DNA from: Saturnia japonica
Lineage: Eukaryota > Arthropoda > Insecta > Lepidoptera > Saturniidae
Assembly: GCA_033032175.1 (NCBI GenBank)
Contig: CM065328.1
Span: 7,874,690 to 7,938,689, forward strand
Direction of reading: 5' to 3'
Length of the DNA: 64,000 nt
Below the pieces are notes generated by a model. It did not search any database. It was not told the DNA's origin and saw only the letters and a program-made list of their open reading frames with translations. A program made the position numbers and the translations under genes. Below, in pieces: positions 1 to 10,439 of the stretch. Each line of letters starts with the position of its first letter. The stretch's first letter is position 1.

Positions 1-290
1 GCCTGATGGTAATCGGCTACCATAGCCATTATGCATAGGTAAGACTAATGCGTTGCCAACCTTGAACTTCCCTACACCAAGGAGCTCTGGAAACCCTACT
101 CACCGCAACAACACAACACAAGGTTATTTTACTACGATCTTCTGTATGGCGGAGGTATTCCTCCAGTCAAACTGTTCCAAGAACAAAGAAATTTCCAAAA
201 AAAAATTCTTTGTATCCTACCTCTCTAAACCTTATTTAAGAAATACTCTCCAAAGCCAATCTCTTGAGGCTTGTATTGAAGTATCTTAAA
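1..290 (+). repeat. dispersed repeat, family A, copy 1 (cut by the window start)
   Basis: Opens with a TGGTAA-CGGCTACC block, then a pyrimidine-rich 'ccaaggagctctgg / accctactcaccg' block, an 'atcttctgta' block and a 'aaatttcc...ttctttgta' tail. The same blocks recur in order near 10.2, 20.4 and 51.0 kb, so this is an interspersed repeat. The ORF running across it is not conserved between copies and is not a gene. I know no named family with certainty. Confidence 0.6.
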
Positions 291-734
291 ACACGCGCTG
301 GGCTAGTGACGCGGACGGAGCTCGGTGCGGCCAAATTGCTCGGAAGTTCGCTTCTTGTTCTACAACTTCATCAAGCACACAAAGTTTAATGGATTACATG
401 TGATGTTTTAGTTTATAGTAAGCTTCGCTTGTAATAAACTGAGTTCGATTGTACAAATTACATTAAAGCTGACAACGTAGAGCTAATTTAGAGTTTTTAC
501 ATAATTGATTGCATTCAAAGGTACAAACTTTTTAATTTATACCATTAAAATGCAAACATCAAAGAAACAGCAGAAAAAATTAGAATTCTCTACAAACTTC
601 GAGTACAAATTCGTATAAATAACTCCTCGCGGTCGAGCGAAATACGCACACATAATATATGTAATTACTTTTTTAAAAAAATCTGAAAATTGTTATAAAC
701 TTCGAACCCCCTTCTAATAAACTTTATCTAATAG
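291..734. other. no recognised feature
   Basis: AT-rich DNA with one short GC-rich patch near 293-350. No ORF, RNA gene or repeat could be recognised. Confidence 0.5.
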
Positions 735-1030
735 TACTACTCTCGATATTTGGACCCGTCATTTCTATCGGATATATCTATGCCTGAAAGTAACACAGTA
801 TAATCCAAAAACAACGTCAACAACCAAGAGATGGACATTCACCGGTCTTGTTGCAACGCCTGCCAGCAAGCCTCTCCGCAACTGCATAATATACACATGA
901 TGTTCCCAAAACATGACAAACCAAAAGAGAGTCAGCCAGTTTATCATCATGTGCATGTGGTCGCGACCCTACAGACAGATACGCTACCGCCTCGTTTGAT
1001 TACAGGATATAGAGTGTCTGATTCCGGAAT
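735..1030 (-). repeat. dispersed repeat, family B, copy 1
   Basis: Read on the minus strand it contains a 'ctcttggttgttgacgttg' block followed by 'tttttggatta' and a 'ttactttcaggca' block. The same order is seen at 30.5, 32.1, 34.4, 34.8, 47.9 and 48.7 kb. The ORFs crossing it on both strands are incidental. Confidence 0.5.
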
Positions 1031-1151
1031 GTGGCATGCAGTGTGACACGATGTCAAGTGTTACATCTGGTGTTTAAATGCGATCTTTTTGGGCACAACT
1101 GTCATGTCCCAAAGCCAAGCATATGACACTTTTAATACAAACAGTATTATA

Positions 1152-1183
1152 CAAGGTGTCCAGAAAGGGTATCGGGTATTTGT
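1152..1183 (+). repeat. left terminal inverted repeat
   Basis: Thirty-two bases identical to the reverse complement of 2436-2467. The preceding TA is the target-site duplication. Confidence 0.95.
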
Positions 1184-1267
1184 TTTCGCGCCATATTCGA
1201 AACGGGGTGTCTAAAGAGTGCGGGGAGGGGTTCGTGGCGTCCGCCATTTTGTGGAGTTTTAGTCACG

Positions 1268-2360
1268 ATGGAACAGTACTCGGGAACACATCGCGCATTT
1301 TGCGTACGAGCGTATTATCGTAATGGTGATTCAATAGTGACTGCTCAACGTCTCTATCGTGCGGAATATCGTACACGCCACGCGCCAAGTGACGATAGCA
1401 TTAGGAAATGGATCAGGATGTTCGAGAATACAGGTGCGACAGTTAAAATTCAAAACTTTGGTCGTCCTCGTTCAGTTCGCAATGAAGAAACAATTGAAGA
1501 AGTTGAGGCGTCGGTTCGTCAAAATCCGTCTTTATCCATCCGAAAGCGAAGCCAAGCGTTGAACATCAAAAAATCGTCTTTACATTCGATTTTAAAGAAA
1601 TACTTACATCTAAAAGCCTATAAAATTCAATTGGTTCAAGAATTGAAGGATACGGACTATGCTAATCGACTCAATTTTGCGAACGAAATGCTGCAGCGAT
1701 TTAACAACTTTAACAACATACTGTTCAGTGACGAAGCAAATTTTCACCTGAATGGTCATGTTAATAAGCAGAATTGTCGGTACTGGTCAGTAGAGAATCC
1801 GAGACGAAAGCATGAACGACCCCTGCATAGCCCAAAGGTCGTTGTTTGGGCCGCTATGTCTGCTAAAGGCATAATTGGTCCTTATTTTCATGAAGATCAA
1901 CGAGGCCGAGCAATTAATGTGAATAGTGACCGTTATTGCGATATGTTGCGAAATTTTTTGGTCCCAGAGTTGCAGGAGTTTGCAGGTTTCAACTCAAGAA
2001 CGTGGTTCCAGCAAGATGGGGCCACTTGCTATATTGCTATATTGCTCCTCAAATGACTCAATGGAAGTTGTTAACGAATTATTCCCTAATAAAGTCATTT
2101 CGCGAAGGGGTAACATCAACTGGCCTCCCAGAAGCCCCGACCTTAGCCCGCTTGACTATTTTGCATGGGGATACCTTAAAAGTAAGGTTTATCAAAACAA
2201 TCCGACGAATCTAACCCAGTTAAAGCAAAACATCAGGTCAGAAATGGCAGCAATATCGATAGCTATGTGTCAACGTGTTATCGCCAATCTTCGTTTCCGT
2301 TTAGAAGAGTGCCAGCAACGTAACGGTCACCATTTGGATAACATCATCTTTTCCAAATAA
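1268..2360 (+). pseudogene. transposase of the 1152-2467 element, broken by one frameshift
   Basis: This would be a DD(E/D) transposase that cuts and rejoins the element's ends. Frame one (1268-2056, 262 codons) opens with a helix-turn-helix of the DUF4817 kind (AFCVRAYYRNG, then SIRKWIRMFENTGA). It continues through SPK/VVWAAMSAKG to two catalytic aspartates: D155 in LFSDEANFHL and D250 in WFQQDGAT. It then runs into TGA at 2054. The rest continues in another frame to 2360, with the third acidic residue D (codon 2154) in PDLSPLDYFAWGYL. Codon 2015 (D250) and codon 2154 are not in phase. Relatives as I remember them space these two residues by 41, which would mean about 13 extra nucleotides here. 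The switch lies between about 2020 and 2054, beside a short tandem duplication of TATATTGC. It is the only gene of the element. Confidence 0.88.
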
Positions 2361-2435
2361 TTCTCCAATTCATATGCTAATAATAAACAATAAACTTTTT
2401 TATTGCATACAAATAATTTTTGTTTCATTGAACTT

Positions 2436-2467
2436 ACAAATACCCGATACCCTTTCTGGACACCTTG
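2436..2467 (-). repeat. right terminal inverted repeat
   Basis: Mirror image of 1152-1183, followed by TA at 2468-2469. Confidence 0.95.
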
Positions 2468-2555
2468 TATTATCCTTAGGTGTAAAGATATGACATACCC
2501 CTCCTAATTTTTAAGCACTAGGTATTTTATGTATTTTAAACATATAAAAATATAA

Positions 2556-2907
2556 TGTCCCGAGATCTCGCCAACTAGTTGGCCGATAAGTTCAGAAAAA
2601 TTATAATAAATAAATAAGATATCAAGGAAATTAAACTAGATCATAAATGTAATTAGATTAAATTATTAATTAGGAAAAATAACAAGGAAGAACAAAAGAA
2701 AGTCTCTACAGGGAAGTGAAAGTACGTATCCTAGCTAATTCTCGGATGGTCTGGTCAGCACCTCGGCATTATAAAAGTGACCTCTGGCACTTAGCTGAAC
2801 GGGGGTGGTCGATCAAGCGCAGATGAACATATGGATATAACGTGTAGCGTGGAGGCAGACAGACTATATCGACAGACCGAGCGCCGTGTGTCGCGTACCG
2901 ATCCACA
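2556..2907 (+). mobile_element. possible solo LTR (weak)
   Basis: The stretch begins TGTCCCGAGATCTCG with a perfect palindrome CCAACTAGTTGG, has a TATA-like ATTATAAAAG near 2769-2778, and reaches CACA at 2904-2907. TATAA sits just before and just after these limits and could be a 5-bp target duplication. The GC-rich transcribed-looking part continues past the proposed end to about 2990, and TATAA is common by chance in such DNA. I see no second LTR and no coding part. Confidence 0.25.
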
Positions 2908-3253
2908 TATAAACCTCTCTTGTGGTGGAATCTCCAGAGGCCTCGAACACTGCAAGGTTATTTTATTTAAACGGAATTACCGACGCTGTGTTTTAAAAAA
3001 ATGATACAGTCAATCAGAAATATTCTTTGGCGTATGCTGGGTAAATTTTATTGTCAATATTTACAATTAAATTCTAAGAAGTACTATTTAACCGCGTTTA
3101 ATAGATCGCACGTACAATTTTTGTTAAATATAGTAGTTTTATAATTACAATTTTAAAAAAGAGAACAATGTAATGTATATTAATTATCTTATATATCATT
3201 TGATATTTGTCACATTTGCAACAACTTACATCGTAATGATATATTGATCTTAC

Positions 3254-3376
3254 CGTGCCGTGCACACCCATCCCACGTCCTGCAAATTTTGTGGCGGTTC
3301 TGCCCACATTGTACTTTCCATTATATGGTTTCCACTCGATAACTCTACTGTGCCATAGGCCATCCGTTCTATATAG
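3254..3376 (-). pseudogene. short relic of a LINE reverse transcriptase C-terminus (RTE-like)
   Basis: One minus-strand frame reads LWHSRVIEWKPYNGKYNVGR followed by TATKFAG. This resembles the conserved C-terminal tract after the reverse transcriptase of RTE-type LINEs (vleWrP.tGkrsvGRP.tRW.dD). The match is short and the copy is truncated on both sides. AG and GT dinucleotides at its edges imitate splice sites, but the LINE resemblance explains the reading frame better. Confidence 0.4.
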
Positions 3377-3379
3377 CTA

Positions 3380-4620
3380 TAGAACATTAAAAAAAAAACA
3401 CATTTAAAACTTACCTCGATAAGATAAAGAATCTGCAAATTCGTTTTTTAAAATTAATAGTACCAAGCAATATAAAAAACAAATACTGCGATAACTATAT
3501 CGGTTTATTCAAATATTGTAAGGTGTTACCTGTTCATGTTCGCGCTGAGTACTTGTTATTAATAGAACAATTTTAGAATTCCGATATACAAATACCAGTT
3601 AAATATGAAATTAATACACGATAGACATTAACAAAACCTTTAAAAATACCACGTAAAAATAACTTCTATGGCAGGCGTACAATATCTTTCACGATACCTG
3701 ACATTATTAATAAAATACCACTGGACGTTAGGGATTCAATAAATAATAAAAACATGAAATACAAATTTAAAGATTATTACATCAACTCTATTGTATAAGT
3801 ATAGTAAATTATAATCTTTTAACAGAACGTTAGGTTTAATACTATACATATGTATATTAAGAACAGCAACGCGTTGAACAAAACCTCAGGCCATGGTATG
3901 CTAAGACAAACCCCAGAGGTTTTATAGGATGCCTATAACAATAACTTTTATATAAATTTATTTGTGTAATAAATAAATAAATATATTCTGCCCACTGCCA
4001 CCTTTAAATGTCTAGCAATTCTGAGATCTATGTTGGTGACTTTAGTTCTTCTGCGGATCTCCTCATATCTAATTCTATCATGCAGAGAAAGAGCATGGCC
4101 ATTCTAAAGATAAAAACGGGTACATGTGTATCAGCTCCGACGCACAGTTTACTCCTAAGGTATGATTGTCTTTGAATATGCAATAGCCAAAGAGGTGATT
4201 GATTTAATGATTGGTTGACGGACTAATGGACTGTCGGTAAAGGTAACGCTTTTATTAACGCTCAACATAAGGTTTTTGTTGACTCTTTTATAAATTTCAC
4301 TTCTCATAAAATTTCCGATCCTAGGTTCTTATAAGTAAATCGACTCATATCAAAAAACTACAATAAACTTAAAAAATCCTGATGCTTGTAGAACGCATTC
4401 AAATAATGCAGTGGAAAACAAAAAACAACAATGTCTTACAAACACCGAGGCAGGTAAGTTAGCATTCTTTGGAACTCCAGAAATGGAAGACGTTCAGTAA
4501 AATTGCACTTCGTCGACGAAACTTTTCGAATAAAACGCGTGAACGTAGATTAAATGGGTGTTTGTGAAGACAATTATAATTATACAGATTAAATTAAAAT
4601 AAGTAGGTACATGATTGTAA
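3380..4620. other. no recognised feature
   Basis: AT-rich DNA with many stop codons in all frames. No repeat was recognised apart from ordinary A/T runs. Confidence 0.5.
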
Positions 4621-4625
4621 ACTAA

Positions 4626-4760
4626 ACTAATATTATAAATGCAAAAAGTAACTCTGTCTAATTGTCGTTACGATTTCACGCTCAAACCGCTGAATCAATT
4701 TTGATGAATTTTGGCATAAGGGCATATTGGACTTTGGATAAGAACACAGGCTACATATTG
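4626..4760 (+). repeat. Lep1-like Helitron 5' fragment
   Basis: Begins 'ctaatattataaatgcaaaa', followed by 'tttcacgctcaaaccgctga' and 'tgatgaattttggcat'. This is the characteristic start of the short non-autonomous elements seen whole at 29414-29598. The 3' hairpin and CTAG end are absent, so the copy is truncated. Confidence 0.6.
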
Positions 4761-5189
4761 TTGTGAAAATAAAACATGAAGGGATGAAATGATGATGAAT
4801 GAAGGATGAATAGGGGATGAAAGTTTGAATGGAGAAATCGTCATTTCTCAAATGAGGGACATAAAAACTTGTATTTATGCTATTGGTTAGAAATAAATAC
4901 AGAGTGTTCGGCATTTTAGATTAATCATCCCTCAATACGGTACAATGGAAGATGATTAGAATCATTTGTTTTCTGTTTATCAACAGTCTAAACTAAACCG
5001 TGGGCAAAATTCTGATTTTTGTTGTAGAGTTATCTTGCAACATATGTACTTATCTAAAAGTACCCGAGATATGTTTAGAAATATACCAAAGCTGATGTAA
5101 GCAGTGGGATGCAGTGCGGCGTAGTGGGGAAAGTGTCTAGAATGCATCTTCTTATCATCATGTTATAATGTATCTTCCTTTGTGAACTA

Positions 5190-5395
5190 AAAGATGGCAA
5201 ACGGAAATCTGGCCAGATTAACCTCAGATTTAAGTTTTTCAGAAAAGACATATGAAAGGATGCAACAAGGATGCCCTCTTGATGGAAAGAATTACCTGAA
5301 TATAGATCTGAATGGAGACACCTGGTGAATGAATCGTTTTTTCATTCGAAGATCAGAGAAGGCGCTATTTAGATAATAAAAGAGATCACTTTTTG
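5190..5395 (+). other. possible LINE tail relic
   Basis: One frame contains YRSEWRHLVNES, resembling the W(R/K)..V motif at the C-terminus of several LINE polyproteins. The flanking frames are broken and no nucleotide copy was found in the window. Low certainty. Confidence 0.2.
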
Positions 5396-5740
5396 GAAAA
5401 ACTTCTCTCTAATATTTAACTATGTAAATAGTATCCTTACATGTAGCACTTATGAAAGCACATTCAGCACAAAAATTGGATACTACACCCATATGCGTGC
5501 ACACCACCAAAGTCACAGGGATGAACAATATCAGAAGCAGTAACCAGTGCCGAAATAGGCAAGAATACAATTTTTTTAAAAAGGAGATCACTAACTATGT
5601 ACATAGATACTGTGCTTACTCGAATGGGTTGACACGTGATGGCAGTTTTTGAAGTATACTTTTTGAGAATCGATTTTCATATAAGAAACTCGGTATGGAA
5701 ATTTATGAAGAAGTGAAATTTATTAATAGCGTTAACAAAA

Positions 5741-6430
5741 TCAAATCAAATCAATATAATCTTTATTCAATTTAGGCCCTAAGAAGGCACGTGTGAACGT
5801 CAACAACACTACTACTACCGGTTCGGGAAACGTCCCAGACATCGAGAAGAACCGGTAAGAAACTCGATCGGGTTTTTTTTTTTTTTTTGTCAACTGTACA
5901 AATGTTAATATAACAGGTACAATAATAATCATTTAGTGGACGCACATAGAAGGAGTCACTACCAGACATCACTATCATTCACATAATGATCCACCCTATA
6001 ATAACCTTTGACAGTAAAACTTGCTTGACATAATCCTTGGATTTGTTGTCCGGTAAATAAGTAATATGCGTCGGGATCTTATTATAAAACCTGACATCAT
6101 TTTCTTAAAAAACTTTTATTGGACCTACTTCGTCTAAAACACGGTATGACTAATTTATCTCTATTTCTAGTATTAACATTGTGCTGATCTTTAACAAAAT
6201 CCAGCTTGACTAAGTTTTTACGAATATACATTAAGTTATCAAGGATGTATTGGGAGGGTAAAGTTAAGATATTATATTCTTGAAATTTGTTCTTTAGTGA
6301 TTCACGAGGTTTTAGGTTGTAAATTGCACTTATTGCCAGATTCTGTAATATAAATATGGTATCTACCTCAGCTGCTGAACTCCAAAGCAAATTACCGTAA
6401 GACATTAAGCTATGGAAGAAAGCTACGTAC
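5741..6430 (-). mobile_element. 5'-truncated LINE (family L, Jockey/CR1-like), copy 1
   Basis: Minus-strand fragment. Its 5' part encodes the C-terminus of a LINE polyprotein (6097-6405). Its 3' UTR has a 'ccggttcttctcg...accggtagtagtag' hairpin-like block and an AATAAAG-type signal near 5760. It ends in a pentamer tail (three GATTT units, about 5741-5755) in place of poly(A). The same 3' region recurs at 21.64, 49.1 and 56.74 kb. Confidence 0.75.
6097..6405 (-). pseudogene. C-terminal remnant of a LINE reverse transcriptase polyprotein
   Basis: The 102-residue frame has SYGNLLWSSAAEVDTIFILQ, ISAIYNLKPRESLK and DNLMYIRKNL. These are the C-terminal motifs that follow the reverse transcriptase thumb in a LINE family common in moth genomes. 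The upstream part is missing by 5' truncation, the usual product of incomplete target-primed reverse transcription. The expected FYNKIP region lies beyond the stop, around 6050-6090, in a shifted frame. Confidence 0.7.
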
Positions 6431-6483
6431 GCCCACCTATCATTTTTAAATCATGTATGTGTATCATCTTGATTTTAGATAAA

Positions 6484-6545
6484 TCATTACCCATTCAGTG
6501 AGTGTGTGGGTGAGTAAGTTATGAAGGGACTGAGCGAGTGAGTCA
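6484..6545. repeat. GAGTGAGT-rich simple sequence
   Basis: Imperfect tandem GTGAGT/GAGTGA units, interrupted. Confidence 0.5.
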
Positions 6546-6633
6546 GATAGAAATTGAGTAATTGTGTGATTGCATATTCAAAGCCTATCGTACGTAAGGA
6601 GTAACCTCTGGTCGTGCGTCACACTACTTTTTT

Positions 6634-6720
6634 TCGATCTGACTACACTATTAACCTTTTGGGTCTTGACTCCTCAGGCTTTGACAGTTACACTGGCTTT
6701 GGGGACGAGAGCAGACGATG
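6634..6720 (-). repeat. LINE 3'-end fragment, family T
   Basis: Read on the minus strand it gives '...caagacccaaaaggttaat' then 'agtgtagtcag', a diverged form of the CCCTTAAGGCTAACAGTGT end found at five other places in the window. Confidence 0.4.
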
Positions 6721-6799
6721 TTATTACACGTATGCGAATATTTAAATTTGATAAAAAAAAGGCTACTCAACATAAAATAACATATAACTCACTCATATA

Positions 6800-7255
6800 A
6801 AATCAATTATAACTGCTCACACGGTTACCGCGTCAACCAATGCTGGTTTTAATTAGGGTTGCCAATCATATTTTACAATAAAGTACTTTTTAATGATTTA
6901 GATAAACTTTATACGAGTACCGTATGTGAACAATAAAGTACGCGATAATACTCTATTTCACATATTTTATTTTTTCTAGGATTCACAACAAAAATTCATC
7001 GTATTTTAAAACATGACTACTTCCTGTCCTGTTTACATTTATATTTTACTACATATACATACTCAAATATATGGCGGCAACTCTAGCTCGAATCCTATAT
7101 TCCGAATATTCGAGAGATACATAAAAAATATAATCGTATGTACATGTTAGATACTCATCAGGAATTATATAAAGTAGGAATTATTTTTCAAAACCCAAAA
7201 CAATAAAAATGATGCCGCATGCAAACATGACATGGCATCGATCGACACCACTTCG
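6800..7255. other. no recognised feature
   Basis: AT-rich, no supported gene or repeat. Confidence 0.5.
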
Positions 7256-7257
7256 AA

Positions 7258-7750
7258 TTCCTACAATGAGTCTGAGTTTTTTGGTGATTATGGTGGTAGG
7301 GTTTTTTTCTAATGCACGTCTCCCTAGCTAGCACCCTCAAGTTGAAAATCCATCGCCAAGCACCAATAGGTATGTTTCAGCAGCTGCACGTGAGAGCAAT
7401 CTTGTGCCAGATCAGTACGTCAGATCACTAAGTAAGATTGTGGCCATAAAACTAAAGTTATAACGATAAAAAAGAACCAAGTGCGTAAATACATACATTT
7501 TCGTTATCGTTTACAGTTTTAACGTTATGGCCACAATCTCACGTGATTTTAGCACACCTATAAGTACCTACTTAGCGACAATTTTTAACTTGAAGTTAGA
7601 CAATCAGTCGGGTATTAGATAATACTCCACCACCATTGTATGGTTTCATCACGATATTCTTCTTTAAAGAAAGTTCACGCTCATTGCAAAGATTCGAACT
7701 CAGATCGGTCGACGCGGTGGCCTTACACGCTACCACTGAACAATTTTTGC
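7258..7750. repeat. two SINE-like repeats (family S) joined tail to tail
   Basis: The left half runs on the plus strand from 'gagtctgagttttttggtga' to 'gtaagattgtggccataaaa'. The right half runs on the minus strand and ends with a tRNA-like head whose B-box-like GAGTTCGAATC lies at about 7693-7703. The two tails form a large inverted repeat, arms about 7432-7473 and 7498-7543, around a roughly 25-base centre. Other copies are at 19.7, 28.4, 56.0 and 57.2 kb. Confidence 0.6.
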
Positions 7751-8332
7751 TTCTAAGAAATCACAATGTAAATTAGACATTTTCGTATTATTATATTATA
7801 TTGAACAAAGCACATCACTAATAAGAGGCGGGCAGTTATTACATGTTTTGTTTTAACCACTGAAAGTTTATAGAGTTTTGTCTACATTAGGTAATTTGAG
7901 TCAAGGGGCTCCTTAGACTTTTAAATTACTTCTGTCGTCCTTGGAATACACAAAAGTTATCTTGTAATGGAGAACTTTAAAGTAACAACTTTAATTAAAT
8001 ATTACTGCACTTTACTTCAGCCCTGTGGTTACCAAACCCAGGAAAGCGTGGCACCCGGGAGACGCGCGGATTATTACCAACGGCGTTAAAAGTTTTAGTA
8101 ATAATAATAAAAATTTCTTTCCATGATATCTACAAACAAATAAATTTCCTGTCATCGCGGAATTATGCAAATTAAAGTATTATTTCATTTCTCTTATATT
8201 TTTATATATTAATTTAGTCCATAATACATGTTAGTTTTCCATTGCGAACGCGAGTCACAAATATAAAAGTTTTTAATGAAATTATTATCATTATATTAAT
8301 ACGTGAAGCAAAAATTTCTACCCATTTTTAAT

Positions 8333-8605
8333 AGTATTGCGTGCACGGAAAAGGAGTACAGAAAGCTAAAATTGGTCTATAATATCTGTTACTAATATCT
8401 TAAATAAAATAAATTAATACTACGAATTCTGACCCGACAAGTACCATTGAAGTTAGACCCCCCCCCCCCCCCAAATATTGACATTGTCACTCAACGAAAA
8501 GTGACAGCAAGTGATGTAGTTAATACTCATTTTTTTGCTTCATGAATACTGAAAATGTTAAACAGAAAATAGTGTATGATCAAAAAGTCGCTGATCGCTA
8601 GTTTA
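8333..8605 (+). repeat. dispersed repeat, family C, copy 1
   Basis: From 'tattgcgtgcacgga' through 'gacattgtcactcaacgaaa' to 'tgatcaaaaagtcgctgatc'. It is a diverged inverted copy of 51350-51650. A run of 15 C occupies 8458-8472 where the other copy has a short G run. Confidence 0.65.
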
Positions 8606-8609
8606 TTTA

Positions 8610-10195
8610 AATTTATAAATATCTGAGTAACAACTTAATGCAACCACTGCCTTTGAAGTATTCAACAAAGCGAATCAAGAAATCGATTTAAATAATGCAT
8701 AATTCAAAAGCGAATAATTCCAAGTATCGGAGTGAAGTTAGCTCTTTCTAAGGATGTTGCAGCGGAATTAAGAATACCTTTACGTGAACAAGTCTCATTT
8801 AAATTTCATACTGGAGTTGCATTCGGATTTATTCAAAGAACTTTATCGAGTTTGCATTTGTAAGTTAAGGTTTTAAGAATATATTTGCATTATAACTGAT
8901 TATCACTTAAAAATGTTTTGGAGTCTTTTCAAATTTTGATTTTCTTCGTTATTCTTAGTCTGCAATGCAGATACCGCATTTTTGATTCACTTCATTTAGC
9001 GCTGTACGGTTGTTTTCAATAACCAATCAATCCGTTGTTACAGTACTAAAGATAGACAAATATAACCTTTAATCGTTACTTTTTTTCGAATAACTTATAA
9101 ATAGATAGTTTTTCTTATCTACATGATTTATGTCCATGTTCTATAGCTTGAATAGATAAGAGGGAAGCTGATATCTGTCTTAAGTTAAAGATAGTACTTA
9201 TTACAAATACGTACTAATCGGGGATAGTAAACTCAGATATGTTATTTAAAACAGCTGTAAATGTTTAGTATCATAAAATATCAGTTCTCTATCTCCAGAT
9301 TACAGTTGTAATATGCTATTCTGTTTCAGTTTCAACTTTTTCTATTATTATTATCACTTTATCTTATCATTATTTTATATTATTATTATTAGTTTTTAAG
9401 TCTTTAGAACTGAATTTTATTTATTTTCTGAGCTTGACGTGTTCACCATTAAATATACAGGCATTTTAATTCTAATATAATAATAGATTTTATTTCAAAT
9501 GTGTAATGATTTATTATGTTAGTGACCCATAATATACAAATAATTACAATCTGACATTGGATAGTGATATAGCTGAAAATGGTAATAAGTGAAGCGTAGA
9601 AAAGGAGTGCTGTGAACTCTAACATCAATCCACATCAACCGATGCCTAATAAAGACGTTTATTATATGAAAGTTATTAAGAAATCGAACTCACCTCGACC
9701 TAGATGGTATCCAGGTATGCTACCACTTATCCATCATAGCTTCAACAACAATTATTATAAGTTCTTTCTCTATACTAAAAATACTTTCAGAGATCATTAA
9801 AATCAAAAGTTGAAATTCAATTTACCACTTATTTAAATACACGCATTCAAATACAAACGAAAGGTCAATCACCTAGAACGTGAACAAATAAAATTATTCA
9901 CCGTACAAAAAGATGGTAACACTAAAACCAGTACAAAACAGGGAGTAAACATAAATTTTCGTATTTCAAACGCGCCGGGACAATAAAATAAAAATAAAAC
10001 TTACAATGGCACTTGACACGATGATAAAATAACACGGCCGCAGTGGAAAATGAGCGGAAAGGTGGTCCATTAAGGTGTATATGGAGGCACGCGATGCAGC
10101 CTAACTAGTGTTGGGAAATACGTCTTGTTTATAAACCCAACGAGTCTTGAATCTTATATTTATTAGTATTGTTTTAAATACAACTAAAGAGGCAA
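8610..10195. other. no recognised feature
   Basis: AT-rich. The small ORF at 9612-9800 shows no motif and lacks a codon pattern that sets it apart from its surroundings. Confidence 0.5.
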
Positions 10196-10201
10196 ATAAG
10201 C

Positions 10202-10430
10202 GAATGGCCTGCCTGAAGACAAACAGTTATCGTAGCATATGAACGTCTGTAGTACCGACTTTGAACACCCCTTCCCCAAGGAATTCTGGTAACCCTACTC
10301 ACCGGAGGAACACACACAAGGTAACTCGGCTTCGGTCTGTAGGATGGAGTTATTTAACCAGTCGAGTAGTCCCAAGTAAAGAGAAATTTCCAAACAGATT
10401 TCTCTGTACCCTGTGTTCTGTAACATCCAT
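10202..10430 (+). repeat. dispersed repeat, family A, copy 2
   Basis: Shares with 1-290 the blocks 'cccaaggaattctggtaacc', 'ctactcaccgg' and 'gagaaatttccaaacagatt'. Diverged, no coding content. Confidence 0.6.
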
Positions 10431-10439
10431 AAAATTAAC

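Larger units (their letters stand above)
1152..2467 (+). mobile_element. Tc1/mariner-superfamily DNA transposon, near-intact copy
   Basis: The element is 1316 bp and bounded by perfect 32-bp terminal inverted repeats (1152-1183 and 2436-2467) that begin CAAGGTGTCCAGAAAGGG. Both ends are flanked by TA (1150-1151 and 2468-2469), the target duplication of this superfamily. One transposase reading region fills the interior, with AATAAA-like signals just after it (about 2381-2395). Perfect ends and a single frame break point to a fairly recent insertion. It cannot move by itself because the transposase is frameshifted, but its ends look competent to be moved by an active relative. Confidence 0.93.

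Noticed and set aside
3254..3376. A 123-bp minus-strand candidate exon with AG acceptor and GT donor.
   Set aside because: One of its frames matches the C-terminal tract of an RTE-type LINE (RVIEWKPYNGKYNVGR), which explains the open frame. The splice-like dinucleotides are probably chance.
7080..7750. CRISPR-like or satellite array because of repeated words.
   Set aside because: There are no regular spacers, the words belong to two inverted SINE-like copies, and the genome is eukaryotic.
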